Shown here: piece after piece, positions 12,940 to 22,606 of the stretch | How the letters are laid out: every line of letters starts with the position of its first letter | Position numbering within the stretch: the first letter of the stretch is position 1 | Assembly: GCA_029245395.1 (NCBI GenBank) | Contig: JAQWPL010000012.1 | Span: 62,001-126,000 of the forward strand | DNA: 64,000 bases | Source of the DNA: Gammaproteobacteria bacterium | Lineage (GTDB): Bacteria; Pseudomonadota; Gammaproteobacteria; Pseudomonadales; Pseudohongiellaceae | Direction: 5' to 3' | The notes under the pieces: generated by a model | What the model was told of the DNA's origin: nothing | The model's database searches: none | The model's input: the letters and a program-made list of their open reading frames with translations, nothing else | Made by a program: the position numbers and the translations under genes

Positions 12940-13257
12940 ATGACCGAAACCGTCGAAACAAATGTAAATGAAAGCGCCCCGGTAACAGAGTCGGTAGCAG
13001 ATGAGAAAACTGCACGAACTGCTACAGGCAAAGTAGTTAGCAATAAAATGGACAAGTCCATCACTGTGCTAGTGCAAAGGCGTGTAAAACATCCTGTGTA
13101 TGGCAAGTATATGACCAAGTCATCCAAGCTGCATGCACATGATGAAAGCAACGAGTGCCAGGAAGGCGATATTGTGACTATCAAGGAAGTCAGACCCATT
13201 TCCAAGACCAAGACATGGGCATTAGTGTCGGTGGATGAAAAAGCACCCCAGATGTAA
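12940..13257 (+). CDS. rpsQ: 30S ribosomal protein S17, N-terminally extended
   Basis: S17 is a primary 16S rRNA-binding protein. The core from about residue 27 ([20 protein letters not shown]) and the later KHPVYGKY and RPISKTKTW blocks are typical. The protein has 105 residues against about 85 in E. coli. The extra 20 or so lie at the N-terminus and are acidic and Thr/Val-rich. No start codon near the core with a ribosome site was found, so the extension seems real. It closes the S10 operon. Confidence 0.96.
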   Translation: MTETVETNVNESAPVTESVADEKTARTATGKVVSNKMDKSITVLVQRRVKHPVYGKYMTKSSKLHAHDESNECQEGDIVTIKEVRPISKTKTWALVSVDEKAPQM

Positions 13258-13337
13258 GTAGGGTTACTGGAAAAATACAGATTTAAATACAGAATTAGCA
13301 GGTATAACGATTAGGACGTAAAGTCCGGAGAAGTAAG

Positions 13338-13706
13338 ATGATTCAAGTACAGTCCTATTTGGATGTGGCAGATAACAGCGGTGCCAGGCGTGTAATGTGC
13401 ATTAAAGTGCTTGGTGGTTCTCATCGCCGTTATGCCAGAATTGGCGACGTGATCAAGGTTTCCGTCAAAGAGGCTATTCCAAGAGGCAAAGTGAAAAAGG
13501 GCCAGGTACTAACTGCTTTAGTGGTTCGTACCAAGAGCGGTGTACGCCGCCAGGATGGATCTTTGATTAAATTTGATGACAATGCGGCAATTCTTCTTAA
13601 TGCTCAGGATGCGCCAATCGGTACTCGAGTATTTGGTCCTGTGACCAGAGAATTGCGCACCGAAAAATTTATGAGAATTATTTCGCTGGCACCGGAAGTG
13701 CTTTAA
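13338..13706 (+). CDS. rplN: 50S ribosomal protein L14
   Basis: L14 (122 residues) lies at the subunit interface and is the binding site of the silencing factor Rsf[21 protein letters not shown] and the C-terminal GPVTRELR and [10 protein letters not shown]-like end ([11 protein letters not shown]) are standard. GGAGAAGTAAG precedes the ATG. It is the first gene of the spc group, after an 80-bp gap in which I see no clear promoter. Confidence 0.98.
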   Translation: MIQVQSYLDVADNSGARRVMCIKVLGGSHRRYARIGDVIKVSVKEAIPRGKVKKGQVLTALVVRTKSGVRRQDGSLIKFDDNAAILLNAQDAPIGTRVFGPVTRELRTEKFMRIISLAPEVL

Positions 13707-13748
13707 AAGAAATCAGGCAGCCAGAAAAAGAAAGACGAGACAGCAACA

Positions 13749-14063
13749 ATGCAAAAATTGAAACGAGAAGACGAAGTAATTGTTATTGCCGGTAAGGATA
13801 AGGGCAAGCGAGGCAAGATCACTCGTATCATGGGTGACGGCCGTTTGATTATTTCTGGAATAAATATGATGAAACGTCATACCAAGCCCAACCCAAATAT
13901 GGGTCGCCAGGGCGGAATTATTGAAAAAGAAGCCGGAATTCAGGCTTCAAATGTGGCTATTTTTAATCCGAAAACTGAAAAAGCAGATCGGGTAGGAATT
14001 CACATGGATGACGATGGCAACAAGGTTAGGATTTTCAAATCTGACAGTTCAACTGTCGATTAA
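13749..14063 (+). CDS. rplX: 50S ribosomal protein L24
   Basis: L24 (104 residues) starts 50S assembly by binding the 5' end of 23S rRNA. The KOW motif ([19 protein letters not shown]) and the [10 protein letters not shown] block are intact. Length is normal. It is followed after 63 bp by rplE. Confidence 0.97.
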   Translation: MQKLKREDEVIVIAGKDKGKRGKITRIMGDGRLIISGINMMKRHTKPNPNMGRQGGIIEKEAGIQASNVAIFNPKTEKADRVGIHMDDDGNKVRIFKSDSSTVD

Positions 14064-14126
14064 AAAGGTTTATTGGATTTAAAAAATTTTTCAGACAAAT
14101 TAGAAAAGAATCAGAAGAGAAAGATC

Positions 14127-14690
14127 ATGGCGCGTTTAAGAGACGTTTACAAAAATGAAGTGGTTCAGGAGCTGACTAATCAGTTTTCCTATCAGAATCC
14201 TATGGAAGTGCCAAAAATCACCAAGGTGGTTTTGAATATTGGCAGTGGCGAATTCAGTGACAAGAAAATTCTTGATAATGCCATGGGTGATTTAACCCTG
14301 ATTAGCGGACAAAAACCTATTGTCAATAATGCTCGCAAATCTATTGCAGGATTCAAGTTGCGTGAAGGCTGGCCTGTGGGCTGCAAAGTTACATTGCGTG
14401 GCGAGCGTATGTATGAATTCCTGGATCGATTGGTTGCTATTGCAATACCACGTATTCGTGACTTCCGTGGGTTGAGCCCGAAATCATTTGATGGTCGTGG
14501 TAACTATGCAATGGGTGTAACCGAGCAGATTATATTTCCGGAAATTGATTACGACAAGATTGATACCCTGCGTGGGATGGATATTACAATTACAACAACT
14601 GCCAGGACCAATGATGAAGGTAGAGCTTTGTTGAAAGCCATGCAGTTTCCATTTCGTGCTGATACATCTCAACAGGCAGCCAGCGCCTGA
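14127..14690 (+). CDS. rplE: 50S ribosomal protein L5
   Basis: L5 (187 residues from this start) binds 5S rRNA and contacts P-site tRNA. The start is set at ATG 14127, giving [13 protein letters not shown] as in the family, with GAAGAGAAAG before it. A TTG 18 codons upstream is in frame but would add a non-homologous Lys-rich stretch. [15 protein letters not shown] and [20 protein letters not shown] are diagnostic blocks. Confidence 0.97.
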   Translation: MARLRDVYKNEVVQELTNQFSYQNPMEVPKITKVVLNIGSGEFSDKKILDNAMGDLTLISGQKPIVNNARKSIAGFKLREGWPVGCKVTLRGERMYEFLDRLVAIAIPRIRDFRGLSPKSFDGRGNYAMGVTEQIIFPEIDYDKIDTLRGMDITITTTARTNDEGRALLKAMQFPFRADTSQQAASA

Positions 14691-14728
14691 AATAATTAGT
14701 TAAGATTTAAAACAGAGAGCAAATAAAC

Positions 14729-15034
14729 ATGGCAAAAGCTTCAATGATTGCAAGGGAAAACAAGCGCAGCAAACTTGTTGCCAAGTACGCAGAAAAACGT
14801 GCTGCACTAAAAGCTGTTATCAATAGCCAGAAAGCATCTGACGAAGAAAAGTGGGACGCGCAGGTAAAACTGCAGAAACTTCCCCGGGATGCGAGCCCGA
14901 CTCGTCAGCGCAATCGTTGTCAGGTAACGGGTCGTCCACATGGTGTTTACCGTAAGTTCGGTCTGTGCCGAAACAAATTAAGGGAGCATGCCATGAAAGG
15001 TGATGTGCCCGGTCTGACCAAAGCTAGTTGGTAA
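14729..15034 (+). CDS. rpsN: 30S ribosomal protein S14
   Basis: S14 (101 residues) is the long, zinc-free form found in most Proteobacteria: it has no CxxC pairs. The C-terminal [19 protein letters not shown] and the [18 protein letters not shown] end are typical. It sits between L5 and S8 as expected. Confidence 0.98.
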   Translation: MAKASMIARENKRSKLVAKYAEKRAALKAVINSQKASDEEKWDAQVKLQKLPRDASPTRQRNRCQVTGRPHGVYRKFGLCRNKLREHAMKGDVPGLTKASW

Positions 15035-15091
15035 GACGCTAAGATAACGATATCAGAGAAAAAGAAAAGAGAAGAATAGAAGAGACAAAAT

Positions 15092-15487
15092 ATGAGTATG
15101 TCAGACCCAATTTCAGATTTGTTGACACGTATCAGGAATGCCCAGATGGCAGGCCTGCCCAACGTGGAGTGCCCGTCATCAAAGATCAAACTGTCCATAC
15201 TGAATGTGTTGAAGCAGGAAGGTTATATTACTGCGTATAGCGTCAATGATGATCTGGTTAAACCGGATCTGAGCATTGAACTGAAATACTACAATGGCAA
15301 GCCTGTTATTGAACAATTGCACCGCGGCAGTCGTCCTGGTCTGCGTTTATATACAGGCAAAGATGCATTGCCCGAGGTTGAAGCAGGTCTTGGTATTTGC
15401 GTAGTTTCTACCAATAAAGGTGTGATGACTGGCAAGGAAGCGAAACAAGCCGGTATTGGCGGAGAAGTTCTCTGTACCGTATTTTAA
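15092..15487 (+). CDS. rpsH: 30S ribosomal protein S8
   Basis: S8 (131 residues) binds the central domain of 16S rRNA and in E. coli represses the spc operon. It starts [18 protein letters not shown] and ends with the [11 protein letters not shown] block of the family. Upstream of the ATG, AGAAGAGACAAAAT holds a ribosome site. Confidence 0.98.
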   Translation: MSMSDPISDLLTRIRNAQMAGLPNVECPSSKIKLSILNVLKQEGYITAYSVNDDLVKPDLSIELKYYNGKPVIEQLHRGSRPGLRLYTGKDALPEVEAGLGICVVSTNKGVMTGKEAKQAGIGGEVLCTVF

Positions 15488-15522
15488 TTGATTAGTTCGA
15501 ATTCGATTTAAAGAGCAGGCAT

Positions 15523-16056
15523 ATGTCCAGAATAGCAAACAGTCCAGTTGATCTGCCCAGTGGCGTGGAAGTTAATATCGCCAATGGCATGGTTTCTGTG
15601 AAAGGTAGTATCGGCTCACTTGAACTGCAGCTTCATGAGCTGGTGAATATAGTCAATGAAGACAACCAGCTGAAGCTTTCTGCAAAAAAGGAAAGCAAAG
15701 AGGCAGTGGCAATGACTGGCACATTCCGTTCGCTAGTTAACAATATGGTTGAAGGTGTCAGTAATGGTTTTGAAAAGAAACTTGAACTGATCGGCGTTGG
15801 ATACAGAGCCAAAGCTCAGGGTAATACACTGAATATTACTGTTGGATATTCGCACCCTATAGATTATACGCTCCCTGAAGGTATAACGGCTGATACTCCA
15901 AGTCAGACTGAAATTGTTATTAAGGGAGCGGACAAGCAATTGGTAGGTCAGGTTGCTGCTGAAATTAGATCGTTCAGGCCGCCAGAGCCTTATAAAGGTA
16001 AAGGTATTCGCTACGCAGATGAACGTGTGTTCAGAAAGGAAGCGAAAAAGAAATAA
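15523..16056 (+). CDS. rplF: 50S ribosomal protein L6
   Basis: L6 (177 residues) lies near the factor-binding site. It has two related alpha/beta halves. The second holds [11 protein letters not shown] and the C-terminal [13 protein letters not shown] block, both standard. GAGCAGGCAT precedes the ATG. An A-rich 67-bp gap with two copies of AATAAGT follows. Confidence 0.98.
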   Translation: MSRIANSPVDLPSGVEVNIANGMVSVKGSIGSLELQLHELVNIVNEDNQLKLSAKKESKEAVAMTGTFRSLVNNMVEGVSNGFEKKLELIGVGYRAKAQGNTLNITVGYSHPIDYTLPEGITADTPSQTEIVIKGADKQLVGQVAAEIRSFRPPEPYKGKGIRYADERVFRKEAKKK

Positions 16057-16123
16057 GTAATAAGTAATTGAACGAAGAAATAATTAAAGAAAGAAGTAAT
16101 TAACAGAATAAAGAGACAAAACT

Positions 16124-16459
16124 ATGAACGAGAAGAAAAAATCTCGTCTGAGACGTGCCAAAAGAACACGGGCAAAGATTAGCGAACTGCGGGTTAACCG
16201 CCTTTGCGTATTCAGAAGTCCTCGGCATATTTATGCCCAGGTAATCTCACCTGATCATTTGGTGTTGGCTACAGCTTCTTCTTTGGGTGAAAAGAAATCC
16301 GGTAACGTGGATTCAGCTACTCAGGTAGGCAAAGCTATTGCAGAGAAGGCAAAGGCTGCCGGAATCACATCAGTAGCTTTTGACCGCAGTGGTTACCAGT
16401 ACCATGGACGCATCAAAGCACTTGCTGATGCTGCACGTGAAAATGGTTTGGAATTTTAA
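16124..16459 (+). CDS. rplR: 50S ribosomal protein L18
   Basis: L18 (111 residues) binds 5S rRNA with L5. [16 protein letters not shown] and [20 protein letters not shown] are the family blocks. It is slightly shorter than E. coli L18 (117). GAGACAAAACT precedes the ATG. Seventeen bases separate it from rpsE. Confidence 0.98.
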   Translation: MNEKKKSRLRRAKRTRAKISELRVNRLCVFRSPRHIYAQVISPDHLVLATASSLGEKKSGNVDSATQVGKAIAEKAKAAGITSVAFDRSGYQYHGRIKALADAARENGLEF

Positions 16460-16476
16460 AGAAACGGATCAGATAA

Positions 16477-16986
16477 ATGGCATATAAACACGAACAGAAT
16501 AAGAACGACGAAGGGATGCAAGAGAAGCTGATCCAGGTAAACCGTGTGGCCAAAGTGGTCAAAGGTGGCAGGATTTTTGGTTTCACTGCATTGACTGCGG
16601 TTGGTGATGGCAAAGGCCGTGTTGGTTTTGGTCGCGGTAAGGCCCGTGAAGTGCCATTAGCGATCCAGAAGGCTATGGAAGCTGCACGTCGCAATATGAT
16701 CAGTGTAAAACTGGATGGCGATACGTTGCAGTACGCGATCAGGGCTAAGCACGGAGCTTCCAAGATATATATGCAACCGGCCTCTGAAGGTACTGGTGTT
16801 ATTGCCGGAGGTGCCATGCGAGCTATTTTGGAACTGGCAGGAGTTCATAACGTGCTTGCTAAATGCTATGGCTCCACTAATCCGGTAAACGTTGTCCGGG
16901 CAACTTTCAAAGGACTGCAGCACATGCGTTCGCCGGAAGATATTGCGGCCAAGCGTGGTAAAACAGTTGAAGAAATAGTTGGGTAA
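16477..16986 (+). CDS. rpsE: 30S ribosomal protein S5
   Basis: S5 (169 residues) helps decoding accuracy and mRNA unwinding. The double-stranded-RNA-binding N-terminal part ([20 protein letters not shown]) and the later [18 protein letters not shown] block are intact. The C-terminal part carries the [14 protein letters not shown] motif. Position and length are normal. Confidence 0.98.
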   Translation: MAYKHEQNKNDEGMQEKLIQVNRVAKVVKGGRIFGFTALTAVGDGKGRVGFGRGKAREVPLAIQKAMEAARRNMISVKLDGDTLQYAIRAKHGASKIYMQPASEGTGVIAGGAMRAILELAGVHNVLAKCYGSTNPVNVVRATFKGLQHMRSPEDIAAKRGKTVEEIVG

Positions 16987-17008
16987 AGCAGACAAGTAGA
17001 GAATTCTC

Positions 17009-17194
17009 ATGGCAGATAAAACAGTAAAAGTAACTTTGTTAAAAAGTCCTATTGGTGCTTTGAAAACGCACAAGGCATGTCTGACCGGGCTTGGGCTTAG
17101 AAAAGTGCGGCATACAGTTGAGGTGGAAGACACACCCTCTGTTCGCGGCATGATTAACAAAGTGTCCCATATGGTGGAAGTGGCTGAAGCGTAA
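17009..17194 (+). CDS. rpmD: 50S ribosomal protein L30
   Basis: L30 (61 residues) is a small ferredoxin-fold-like protein of the 50S subunit. [19 protein letters not shown] and [15 protein letters not shown] are typical. It lies between S5 and L15 as expected for a spc operon. Confidence 0.97.
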   Translation: MADKTVKVTLLKSPIGALKTHKACLTGLGLRKVRHTVEVEDTPSVRGMINKVSHMVEVAEA

Positions 17195-17245
17195 GCACTT
17201 TTTATAAACAGCAAATAAAATAGAATTTAAGTAAAAGTGAAAACC

Positions 17246-17839
17246 ATGCAATTAAATACATTGGCTCCAGTACCTGGTTCTGTTCAGGAAAAGAAACGTG
17301 TTGGTCGTGGTATCGGCAGTGGATTCGGTAAAACCTGTGGCCGCGGTCATAAGGGTCAGAAATCCCGTTCTGGCGGTAATGTGCGACCCGGGTTTGAAGG
17401 TGGTCAAATGCCCCTGCAAAAGCGAGTGCCTAAATTCGGCTTTTATTCGCGCATAGGCAGCACCACATCTGAAGTTCGTACCAGCGAACTGAACAAGGTC
17501 GAAGATGGAATTATCAACCTTGTAAGCCTGGAAAAAGCGAATGTAATTGATCGCAATACCAAACGGGTAAAAATCATGCTTTCAGGGGATGTCACCAAGG
17601 CAGTCACAGTTGAAGGGCTTGGTGTGACCAAGGGCGCAAAAGCGGCAATAGAAGCAGCAGGCGGCAAAATAATAGAAGCCGAAGTTCCAACGCCGGGCAA
17701 AAAGACCAAGAAAAAAGCAGCGGAAAAGACTGAAAGTAAGCCCGCTAAAAAAGCAGCTCCTAAAGTTAAAGAAGCTGCCAAGGAAGAAGTTACCAAAGAC
17801 GAAGTACCGGCAGAAGACAGTGAAAACAACGAAAATTAA
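17246..17839 (+). CDS. rplO: 50S ribosomal protein L15 with long charged tail
   Basis: L15 is a late-assembly 50S protein. The core (residues 1-143) has [32 protein letters not shown] and the end [15 protein letters not shown], all standard. About 50 further residues follow, made almost only of Lys, Ala, Glu, Pro and Thr and ending in an acidic SENNEN. E. coli L15 has 144 residues, so this tail is an addition. ATG 17246 is preferred over an in-frame GTG at 17237 because the family starts M-x-LNTL. Confidence 0.96.
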   Translation: MQLNTLAPVPGSVQEKKRVGRGIGSGFGKTCGRGHKGQKSRSGGNVRPGFEGGQMPLQKRVPKFGFYSRIGSTTSEVRTSELNKVEDGIINLVSLEKANVIDRNTKRVKIMLSGDVTKAVTVEGLGVTKGAKAAIEAAGGKIIEAEVPTPGKKTKKKAAEKTESKPAKKAAPKVKEAAKEEVTKDEVPAEDSENNEN

Positions 17840-17856
17840 TTCGTAAAGATACGATT

Positions 17857-19167
17857 ATGGCGACACCAGGAATGAAACCGGGTAAAGGCGATGGTCTGGC
17901 TGAATTAAAAGCTAGGCTTTTCTTCGTCCTGTTCGCTATTTTTGTTTATCGTATTGGTACTCATATTCCGGTACCAGGCATCAACCCGGATCAGTTGCAG
18001 GCTCTTTTTAACCAAAACCAGGGAACATTCCTGGGGTTGTTCAATGCATTTTCCGGCGGTGCTATTGAGCGCATGAGTATTCTTGCGCTTGGGGTCATAC
18101 CTTATATTACGTCGTCCATTATTATGAACCTTCTCACCGCTACGACTCCCAAACTCGAGCAACTGAAAAAAGAAGGTGAATCAGGTCGTCGCAAAATCAG
18201 TCAGTACACCCGTTATGGAGCACTGCTCTTTGCATCCGTCCAGGCGGTTGCAATTACCACAGGTCTTTTGGCACCAATTGCATTTAACCCGAATTTCAGC
18301 TTTTTCTTTACAGCATTCGTATCTCTGGTTACTGGCGCTATGTTCATGATGTGGCTGGGTGAGCAAATTACAGAACGCGGTGTTGGTAACGGAATATCTC
18401 TGTTAATTTTTGCCGGGATCGTCGCTGGATTACCTTCAGCTATCGGCCAGTCTCTGGAGCAGGCCGCTGAAGGCCAGATCCAGCCATTGGCATTATTTGT
18501 TGTCGCCGTTCTAGCGGCTGTGGTTATTGGTGTTGTCGTCTTTGTAGAACGGGCGCAACGCAGAATTACTGTAAATTATGCACCTCGTCAGCAAGGGAAA
18601 AAAATGTATCAGGGCCAGTCCAGTCATTTACCCCTGAAATTGAATATGGCTGGTGTGATACCTGCGATTTTTGCCAGTAGCTTTTTGTTATTTCCAGCGT
18701 CCCTGGGCCAATGGTTTGGCCAGAACGAAGGTATGCAATGGATGGCAGACCTTGCTTTGATTCTGGGGCCAGGCCAACCGCTTTACGTATTGGTATTTGC
18801 AGCTTTGATTATTGCTTTCTGCTTTTTTTACACCTCACTGCAATTTAATCCTAGAGATATTGCTGACAACCTGAAGCGATCAGGAGCATTTATACCTGGA
18901 ATTCGTCCCGGTGAGCAGACAGCAAACTACGTGGATAGTGTGATGACTCGCCTTACCATGTTCGGCGCAATTTACATCACTCTGATTTGTTTGCTGCCAC
19001 AGTTTTTACAAGTAGGGGCTGGTGTGCCATTTCAACTGGGCGGGACTTCCCTGTTGATCGTAGTGGTTGTTTGCATGGATTTCATGTCACAGATTCAGTC
19101 TCATCTGATGTCCCATCAGTACGAATCATTGATGAAGAAATCTAACATCGGTTCGTTCAAGCGCTAA
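17857..19167 (+). CDS. secY: Protein translocase subunit SecY
   Basis: SecY (436 residues) is the channel of the Sec translocon in the inner membrane. Ten hydrophobic segments can be seen, along with [10 protein letters not shown] after the first one and YTRYGALL near residue 115. The cytoplasmic loop block [20 protein letters not shown] is also present. It lies 17 bases after rplO, as usual in the spc operon. Confidence 0.98.
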   Translation: MATPGMKPGKGDGLAELKARLFFVLFAIFVYRIGTHIPVPGINPDQLQALFNQNQGTFLGLFNAFSGGAIERMSILALGVIPYITSSIIMNLLTATTPKLEQLKKEGESGRRKISQYTRYGALLFASVQAVAITTGLLAPIAFNPNFSFFFTAFVSLVTGAMFMMWLGEQITERGVGNGISLLIFAGIVAGLPSAIGQSLEQAAEGQIQPLALFVVAVLAAVVIGVVVFVERAQRRITVNYAPRQQGKKMYQGQSSHLPLKLNMAGVIPAIFASSFLLFPASLGQWFGQNEGMQWMADLALILGPGQPLYVLVFAALIIAFCFFYTSLQFNPRDIADNLKRSGAFIPGIRPGEQTANYVDSVMTRLTMFGAIYITLICLLPQFLQVGAGVPFQLGGTSLLIVVVVCMDFMSQIQSHLMSHQYESLMKKSNIGSFKR

Positions 19168-19197
19168 AAACGAATTGGACAAGTATTGGAGTAAATT

Positions 19198-19311
19198 ATG
19201 AAAGTTAGAGCGTCAGTTAAAAAAATATGCCGCAACTGCAAAATTATCAAGCGGGGCGGAGTGTTAAGAGTTATATGCAAAGAACCCCGTCACAAGCAGA
19301 GGCAGGGGTAG
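19198..19311 (+). CDS. rpmJ: 50S ribosomal protein L36 (zinc form)
   Basis: This 37-residue gene reads [20 protein letters not shown] and ends EPRHKQRQG. The zinc ligands C11, C14, C27 and H32 are all present, so this is the zinc-binding (C+) form. TTGGAG lies before the ATG. It follows secY by 30 bases, which is its standard place at the end of the spc operon. Confidence 0.97.
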   Translation: MKVRASVKKICRNCKIIKRGGVLRVICKEPRHKQRQG

Positions 19312-19493
19312 TTGAGGATCGATGTGACTGCTTTTTGGTTGATTTCCAGGGATGCTGACGCTAAGCTAGCGCGCCTTTTCGGACAGCCAGATGCTGATCA
19401 GAATTTTAGCATTTAGAAAATGTAAGTAGTTTAAAAGATAACCAGAGCAATACAGCGAAAGCTGAAAAGTAAAAAGATAATTGGAGTTAACCT

Positions 19494-19850
19494 ATGGCCC
19501 GTATTGCCGGAGTCAACATACCAGACAATAAGCATATCGCTATTTCGTTGCGCTATGTATATGGGATTGGAGCCACTATTGCAGATTCACTGTGTGAATC
19601 CACTGGTATTGATCGATCCACTAAAGTCAGTGATCTCAGTGAAGAACAGCTTGATTCGATTCGTAATGAGATCAACAAACTGACTGTTGAAGGTGATCTG
19701 CGCCGTGAAATTAGTATGAACATCAAGCGATTGATGGACCTGGGAACTTACCGTGGTATTCGTCATCGCCGTAGTTTGCCGGTAAACGGACAAAGAACCA
19801 AAACTAATGCAAGGACTCGTAAAGGTCCTCGCAAGCCTATAAGAAAATAG
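19494..19850 (+). CDS. rpsM: 30S ribosomal protein S13
   Basis: S13 (118 residues) sits at the top of the 30S head and contacts P-site t[22 protein letters not shown] and the end block [20 protein letters not shown] are standard. TTGGAG precedes the ATG. The 182-bp gap before it holds a 5-bp palindrome (CGCTA/TAGCG at about 19360) but no convincing promoter. In E. coli this region carries the S4-controlled alpha leader. Confidence 0.98.
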   Translation: MARIAGVNIPDNKHIAISLRYVYGIGATIADSLCESTGIDRSTKVSDLSEEQLDSIRNEINKLTVEGDLRREISMNIKRLMDLGTYRGIRHRRSLPVNGQRTKTNARTRKGPRKPIRK

Positions 19851-19864
19851 GTAAAGGGCGAGAA

Positions 19865-19897
19865 TTAAGACTAAGGTCGAACGAAGTTCGTTCTTAA
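19865..19897 (+). promoter_or_regulatory. Hairpin between rpsM and rpsK
   Basis: GAACGA and TCGTTC form a perfect inner stem around a 3-base loop at 19879-19893, and TTAAGA/TCTTAA can close an outer stem. There is no T-run. It may be an RNA processing or pausing site in the alpha operon. The function is unknown. Confidence 0.35.
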
Positions 19898-19936
19898 GTA
19901 ATAAAGACAGCGTTTAAAAATACAGGTAATAACTTA

Positions 19937-20326
19937 ATGGCAAATCCTACAACAGGTCGTAAAAAAGCAAGAGTAGCCGTCAGTGATGGCGTGGCTCATA
20001 TTCATGCGTCCTTTAACAACACCATTATTACCATCACTGACCGACAGGGTAATGCCCTGGCCTGGGCTACCTCTGGTGGTTCCGGCTTCCGTGGTTCAAG
20101 AAAAAGCACACCATTTGCTGCGCAGGTCGCTGCAGAGCGTGCTGGTAATGCAGCGATTGAGGGTTATAGCCTGAAAAATATTGATGTCAGGGTAAATGGT
20201 CCAGGACCAGGCCGTGAATCTGCTGTAAGGGCTTTAAACTCCTGTGGTCTAACAATCAGTAATATTACGGATGTTACGCCTATTCCGCATAACGGATGTA
20301 GACCCCCGAAACGTCGCAGAGTGTAA
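19937..20326 (+). CDS. rpsK: 30S ribosomal protein S11
   Basis: S11 (129 residues) lies on the 30S platform near the E site. [20 protein letters not shown] and the C-terminal [18 protein letters not shown] are the family signatures. Length is normal and the gene lies between S13 and S4. Confidence 0.98.
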   Translation: MANPTTGRKKARVAVSDGVAHIHASFNNTIITITDRQGNALAWATSGGSGFRGSRKSTPFAAQVAAERAGNAAIEGYSLKNIDVRVNGPGPGRESAVRALNSCGLTISNITDVTPIPHNGCRPPKRRRV

Positions 20327-20348
20327 TAAAAAGTTTAATAAAAAGTTT
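20325..20348. repeat. 12-bp tandem repeat, two copies
   Basis: AATAAAAAGTTT occurs twice head to tail (20325-20336 and 20337-20348), starting inside the stop codon of rpsK. It is AT-rich and lies before the rpsD ribosome site. It is most simply a small replication-slippage duplication. Confidence 0.7.
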
Positions 20349-20389
20349 AATTATAAATTTTAAAGATTAAAGAAACTGGAAACCAGGTT

Positions 20390-21010
20390 ATGGCTCGATA
20401 TATTGGCCCCAAGTGTAAATTATCCAGAAGGGAAGGTACTGATCTTTTCCTGAAAAGTGGCGTGCGCGCTCTTGATGATAAATGTAAAGCGGAAACAATT
20501 CCCGGACAGCATGGCAATCGCCGTTCGCGCTTGTCTGATTATGGTGTACAGCTGCGTGAAAAGCAGAAAGTGCGTCGTATGTATGGCGTTCTGGAAAAAC
20601 AGTTCCGGAACTACTATAAGGAAGCAGCCAGGCTGAAAGGTGCAACGGGTGAAAACCTTCTGCAACTGCTTGAATCCAGATTAGACAACGTGGTTTATCG
20701 TATTGGATTTGGTTCTACTCGTGCTGAAGCGAGACAGTTGGTTTCCCATAAAGCTATTAAAGTAAACGACCAGACAGTAAACATTGCTTCATACCAGGTC
20801 AGTGAAGGTGATGTCGTTTCCATTCGTCAAAAATCCAAAGAGCAACTGCGTATCAAATCCGCACTTGATCAGGCTGCTTCACGCGCTCCTGTTGAATGGA
20901 TTGATGTAAATGTGGACAAGCTGGAAGGTGTTTTCAAGAACAAACCGGATCGAACCGAATTGTCATCCGAAATTAACGAAAGCTTGATTGTAGAGCTTTA
21001 CTCGAAATAA
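20390..21010 (+). CDS. rpsD: 30S ribosomal protein S4
   Basis: S4 (206 residues) starts 16S rRNA assembly and in E. coli represses the alpha operon. The N-terminal [16 protein letters not shown] is typical, and the S4 RNA-binding domain ([20 protein letters not shown]) starts near residue 95. The N-terminal zinc-binding cysteines of some S4 proteins are absent, as in E. coli. GAAACTGGAAACCAGGTT lies upstream. Confidence 0.98.
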   Translation: MARYIGPKCKLSRREGTDLFLKSGVRALDDKCKAETIPGQHGNRRSRLSDYGVQLREKQKVRRMYGVLEKQFRNYYKEAARLKGATGENLLQLLESRLDNVVYRIGFGSTRAEARQLVSHKAIKVNDQTVNIASYQVSEGDVVSIRQKSKEQLRIKSALDQAASRAPVEWIDVNVDKLEGVFKNKPDRTELSSEINESLIVELYSK

Positions 21011-21043
21011 CGTTCAGTCATTACCAGGTCTGAGAGGATATCC

Positions 21044-22042
21044 ATGCAAATATCGTTAACCGATTTTCTGACACCTCAAATTATTCAAGTAGAAGAATTT
21101 GATAAATGTCATTCAAAAGTAGTACTGGAGCCGCTGGAAAGGGGCTTTGGACATACACTAGGCAATGCCCTGCGCAGAATTCTCCTTTCTTCTATGCCAG
21201 GATGTGCTGTAGAGGAAGTGGAGATTGATGGTGTTGTTCACGAGTACAGCACTATCGAAGGCGTTCAGGAAGATGTTATTGAAATCATCCTTAACCTGAA
21301 GGGACTGGCTGTCATACTCAACGGTAAGGATGAAGTTGTTCTGAACCTGAGTAAAAGCGGCAAAGGTCCTGTAATAGCAGGCGACATTACGCTTGAGCAG
21401 GATGTTGAGATTGTGAATCCAGAGCACTTGATTTGTAACCTTAATGAAAATGGCTCAATCAACATGCACATCAGGATTGGTGTTGGTCGTGGCTATGTGC
21501 CAGTTGATGCCAGGCTTGATTCTGAAGAGGAAACCCGCTCAGTGGGTAAATTAATGCTGGATGCTTCCTATACACCAGTTAACAGGATTAGTTACTCTGT
21601 GGAAAACGCCCGTGTTGAACAGCGTACTGACCTGGATAAGCTGATCCTTGAACTTGAAACCAATGGCACTATAGATCCGGAAGAAGCTATTCGTCAGGCG
21701 GCAACTATTATGCAGTATCAAATGAACGTATTTGTAGACCTGCAAAATGATGCAATCAAAGAGCCTGAAGAGCAGGAAGACAAGATTGACCCAATACTGC
21801 TACGTCCGGTGGATGATCTAGAGTTAACAGTTCGGTCAGCTAACTGTCTGAAAGCAGAAAATATTTACTACATTGGTGACCTGATCCAGCGCACCGAAGT
21901 GGAACTGCTTAAAACGCCAAACCTAGGCAAGAAGTCACTGACTGAAATCAAGGATGTACTTGCGTCCAAAGGTTTGTCACTTGGTTTACGGCTAGAAAAC
22001 TGGCCTCCGTCATCACTAAAAGGTGATGAAAGAGTAGTTTAG
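21044..22042 (+). CDS. rpoA: RNA polymerase alpha subunit
   Basis: Alpha (332 residues) dimerises to scaffold RNA polymerase and its C-terminal domain reads UP elements and activators. The N-terminal domain holds [20 protein letters not shown]. The C-terminal domain (about 250-325) holds [19 protein letters not shown] and the [14 protein letters not shown] helix-hairpin-helix. GAGAGGATATCC precedes the ATG. Confidence 0.99.
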   Translation: MQISLTDFLTPQIIQVEEFDKCHSKVVLEPLERGFGHTLGNALRRILLSSMPGCAVEEVEIDGVVHEYSTIEGVQEDVIEIILNLKGLAVILNGKDEVVLNLSKSGKGPVIAGDITLEQDVEIVNPEHLICNLNENGSINMHIRIGVGRGYVPVDARLDSEEETRSVGKLMLDASYTPVNRISYSVENARVEQRTDLDKLILELETNGTIDPEEAIRQAATIMQYQMNVFVDLQNDAIKEPEEQEDKIDPILLRPVDDLELTVRSANCLKAENIYYIGDLIQRTEVELLKTPNLGKKSLTEIKDVLASKGLSLGLRLENWPPSSLKGDERVV

Positions 22043-22123
22043 GAGCTATTACTCCTAAGAGAAGCAAGAAAGAATAAAGAAAGAAAAAATTAATATAGAT
22101 TTAGTTTTTAATAGGTAATTATC

Positions 22124-22519
22124 ATGCGTCACCGTCATTCTGGACGTCAACTGAACAGGAACGCCAGTCATCGTAAAGCGATGTTTCGCAACATGACTTC
22201 TTCCCTGGTTGAACATGAAATCATCAAGACTACTTTGGCGAAAGCCAAGGAGTTGCGTGGATACGCCGAGCCTCTAATCACACTGTCCAAGAATGACAGT
22301 GTGGCGAATCGCAGGCTGGCATTTGACCGTCTCCGTAACAAGGAAACAGTAGGGAAATTGTTTACCGAACTGGGGCCACGTTACACAGAGCGTCCAGGTG
22401 GGTATCTCCGAATTATCAAATGCGGCTTGCGCACCGTAGACAAAGCACCGATGGCCTATGTGGAACTGGTTGATCGTCCTGAGGAAGATTTCGATTACGA
22501 TTATGTCGAAGAAGCATAA
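22124..22519 (+). CDS. rplQ: 50S ribosomal protein L17
   Basis: L17 (131 residues) starts [20 protein letters not shown] and contains [17 protein letters not shown], both standard. It ends in an acidic tail rich in Asp, Tyr and Glu. It closes the alpha operon and is followed within 20 bases by a strong terminator. Confidence 0.98.
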   Translation: MRHRHSGRQLNRNASHRKAMFRNMTSSLVEHEIIKTTLAKAKELRGYAEPLITLSKNDSVANRRLAFDRLRNKETVGKLFTELGPRYTERPGGYLRIIKCGLRTVDKAPMAYVELVDRPEEDFDYDYVEEA

Positions 22520-22535
22520 TCATTAACATGCATTT

Positions 22536-22563
22536 AAAAAAAGCCGTGTTCACGGCTTTTTTT
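22536..22563 (+). terminator. Terminator of the alpha operon
   Basis: A perfect stem (AAAAAAAGCCGTG, 2-base loop, CACGGCTTTTTTT) with a run of seven T is a textbook intrinsic terminator. The A-run on the left makes it usable in both directions. It separates the ribosomal cluster from the metabolic genes to the right. Confidence 0.95.
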
Positions 22564-22606
22564 ATACTCCAATTTTACCCAATCAAAATATAGTCGAGAG
22601 AAAACC

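Noticed and set aside
16051-16070. Two copies of AATAAGT after rplF
   Set aside because: The period is seven, as in the heptamer family, but two AT-rich copies are too few to separate from chance.
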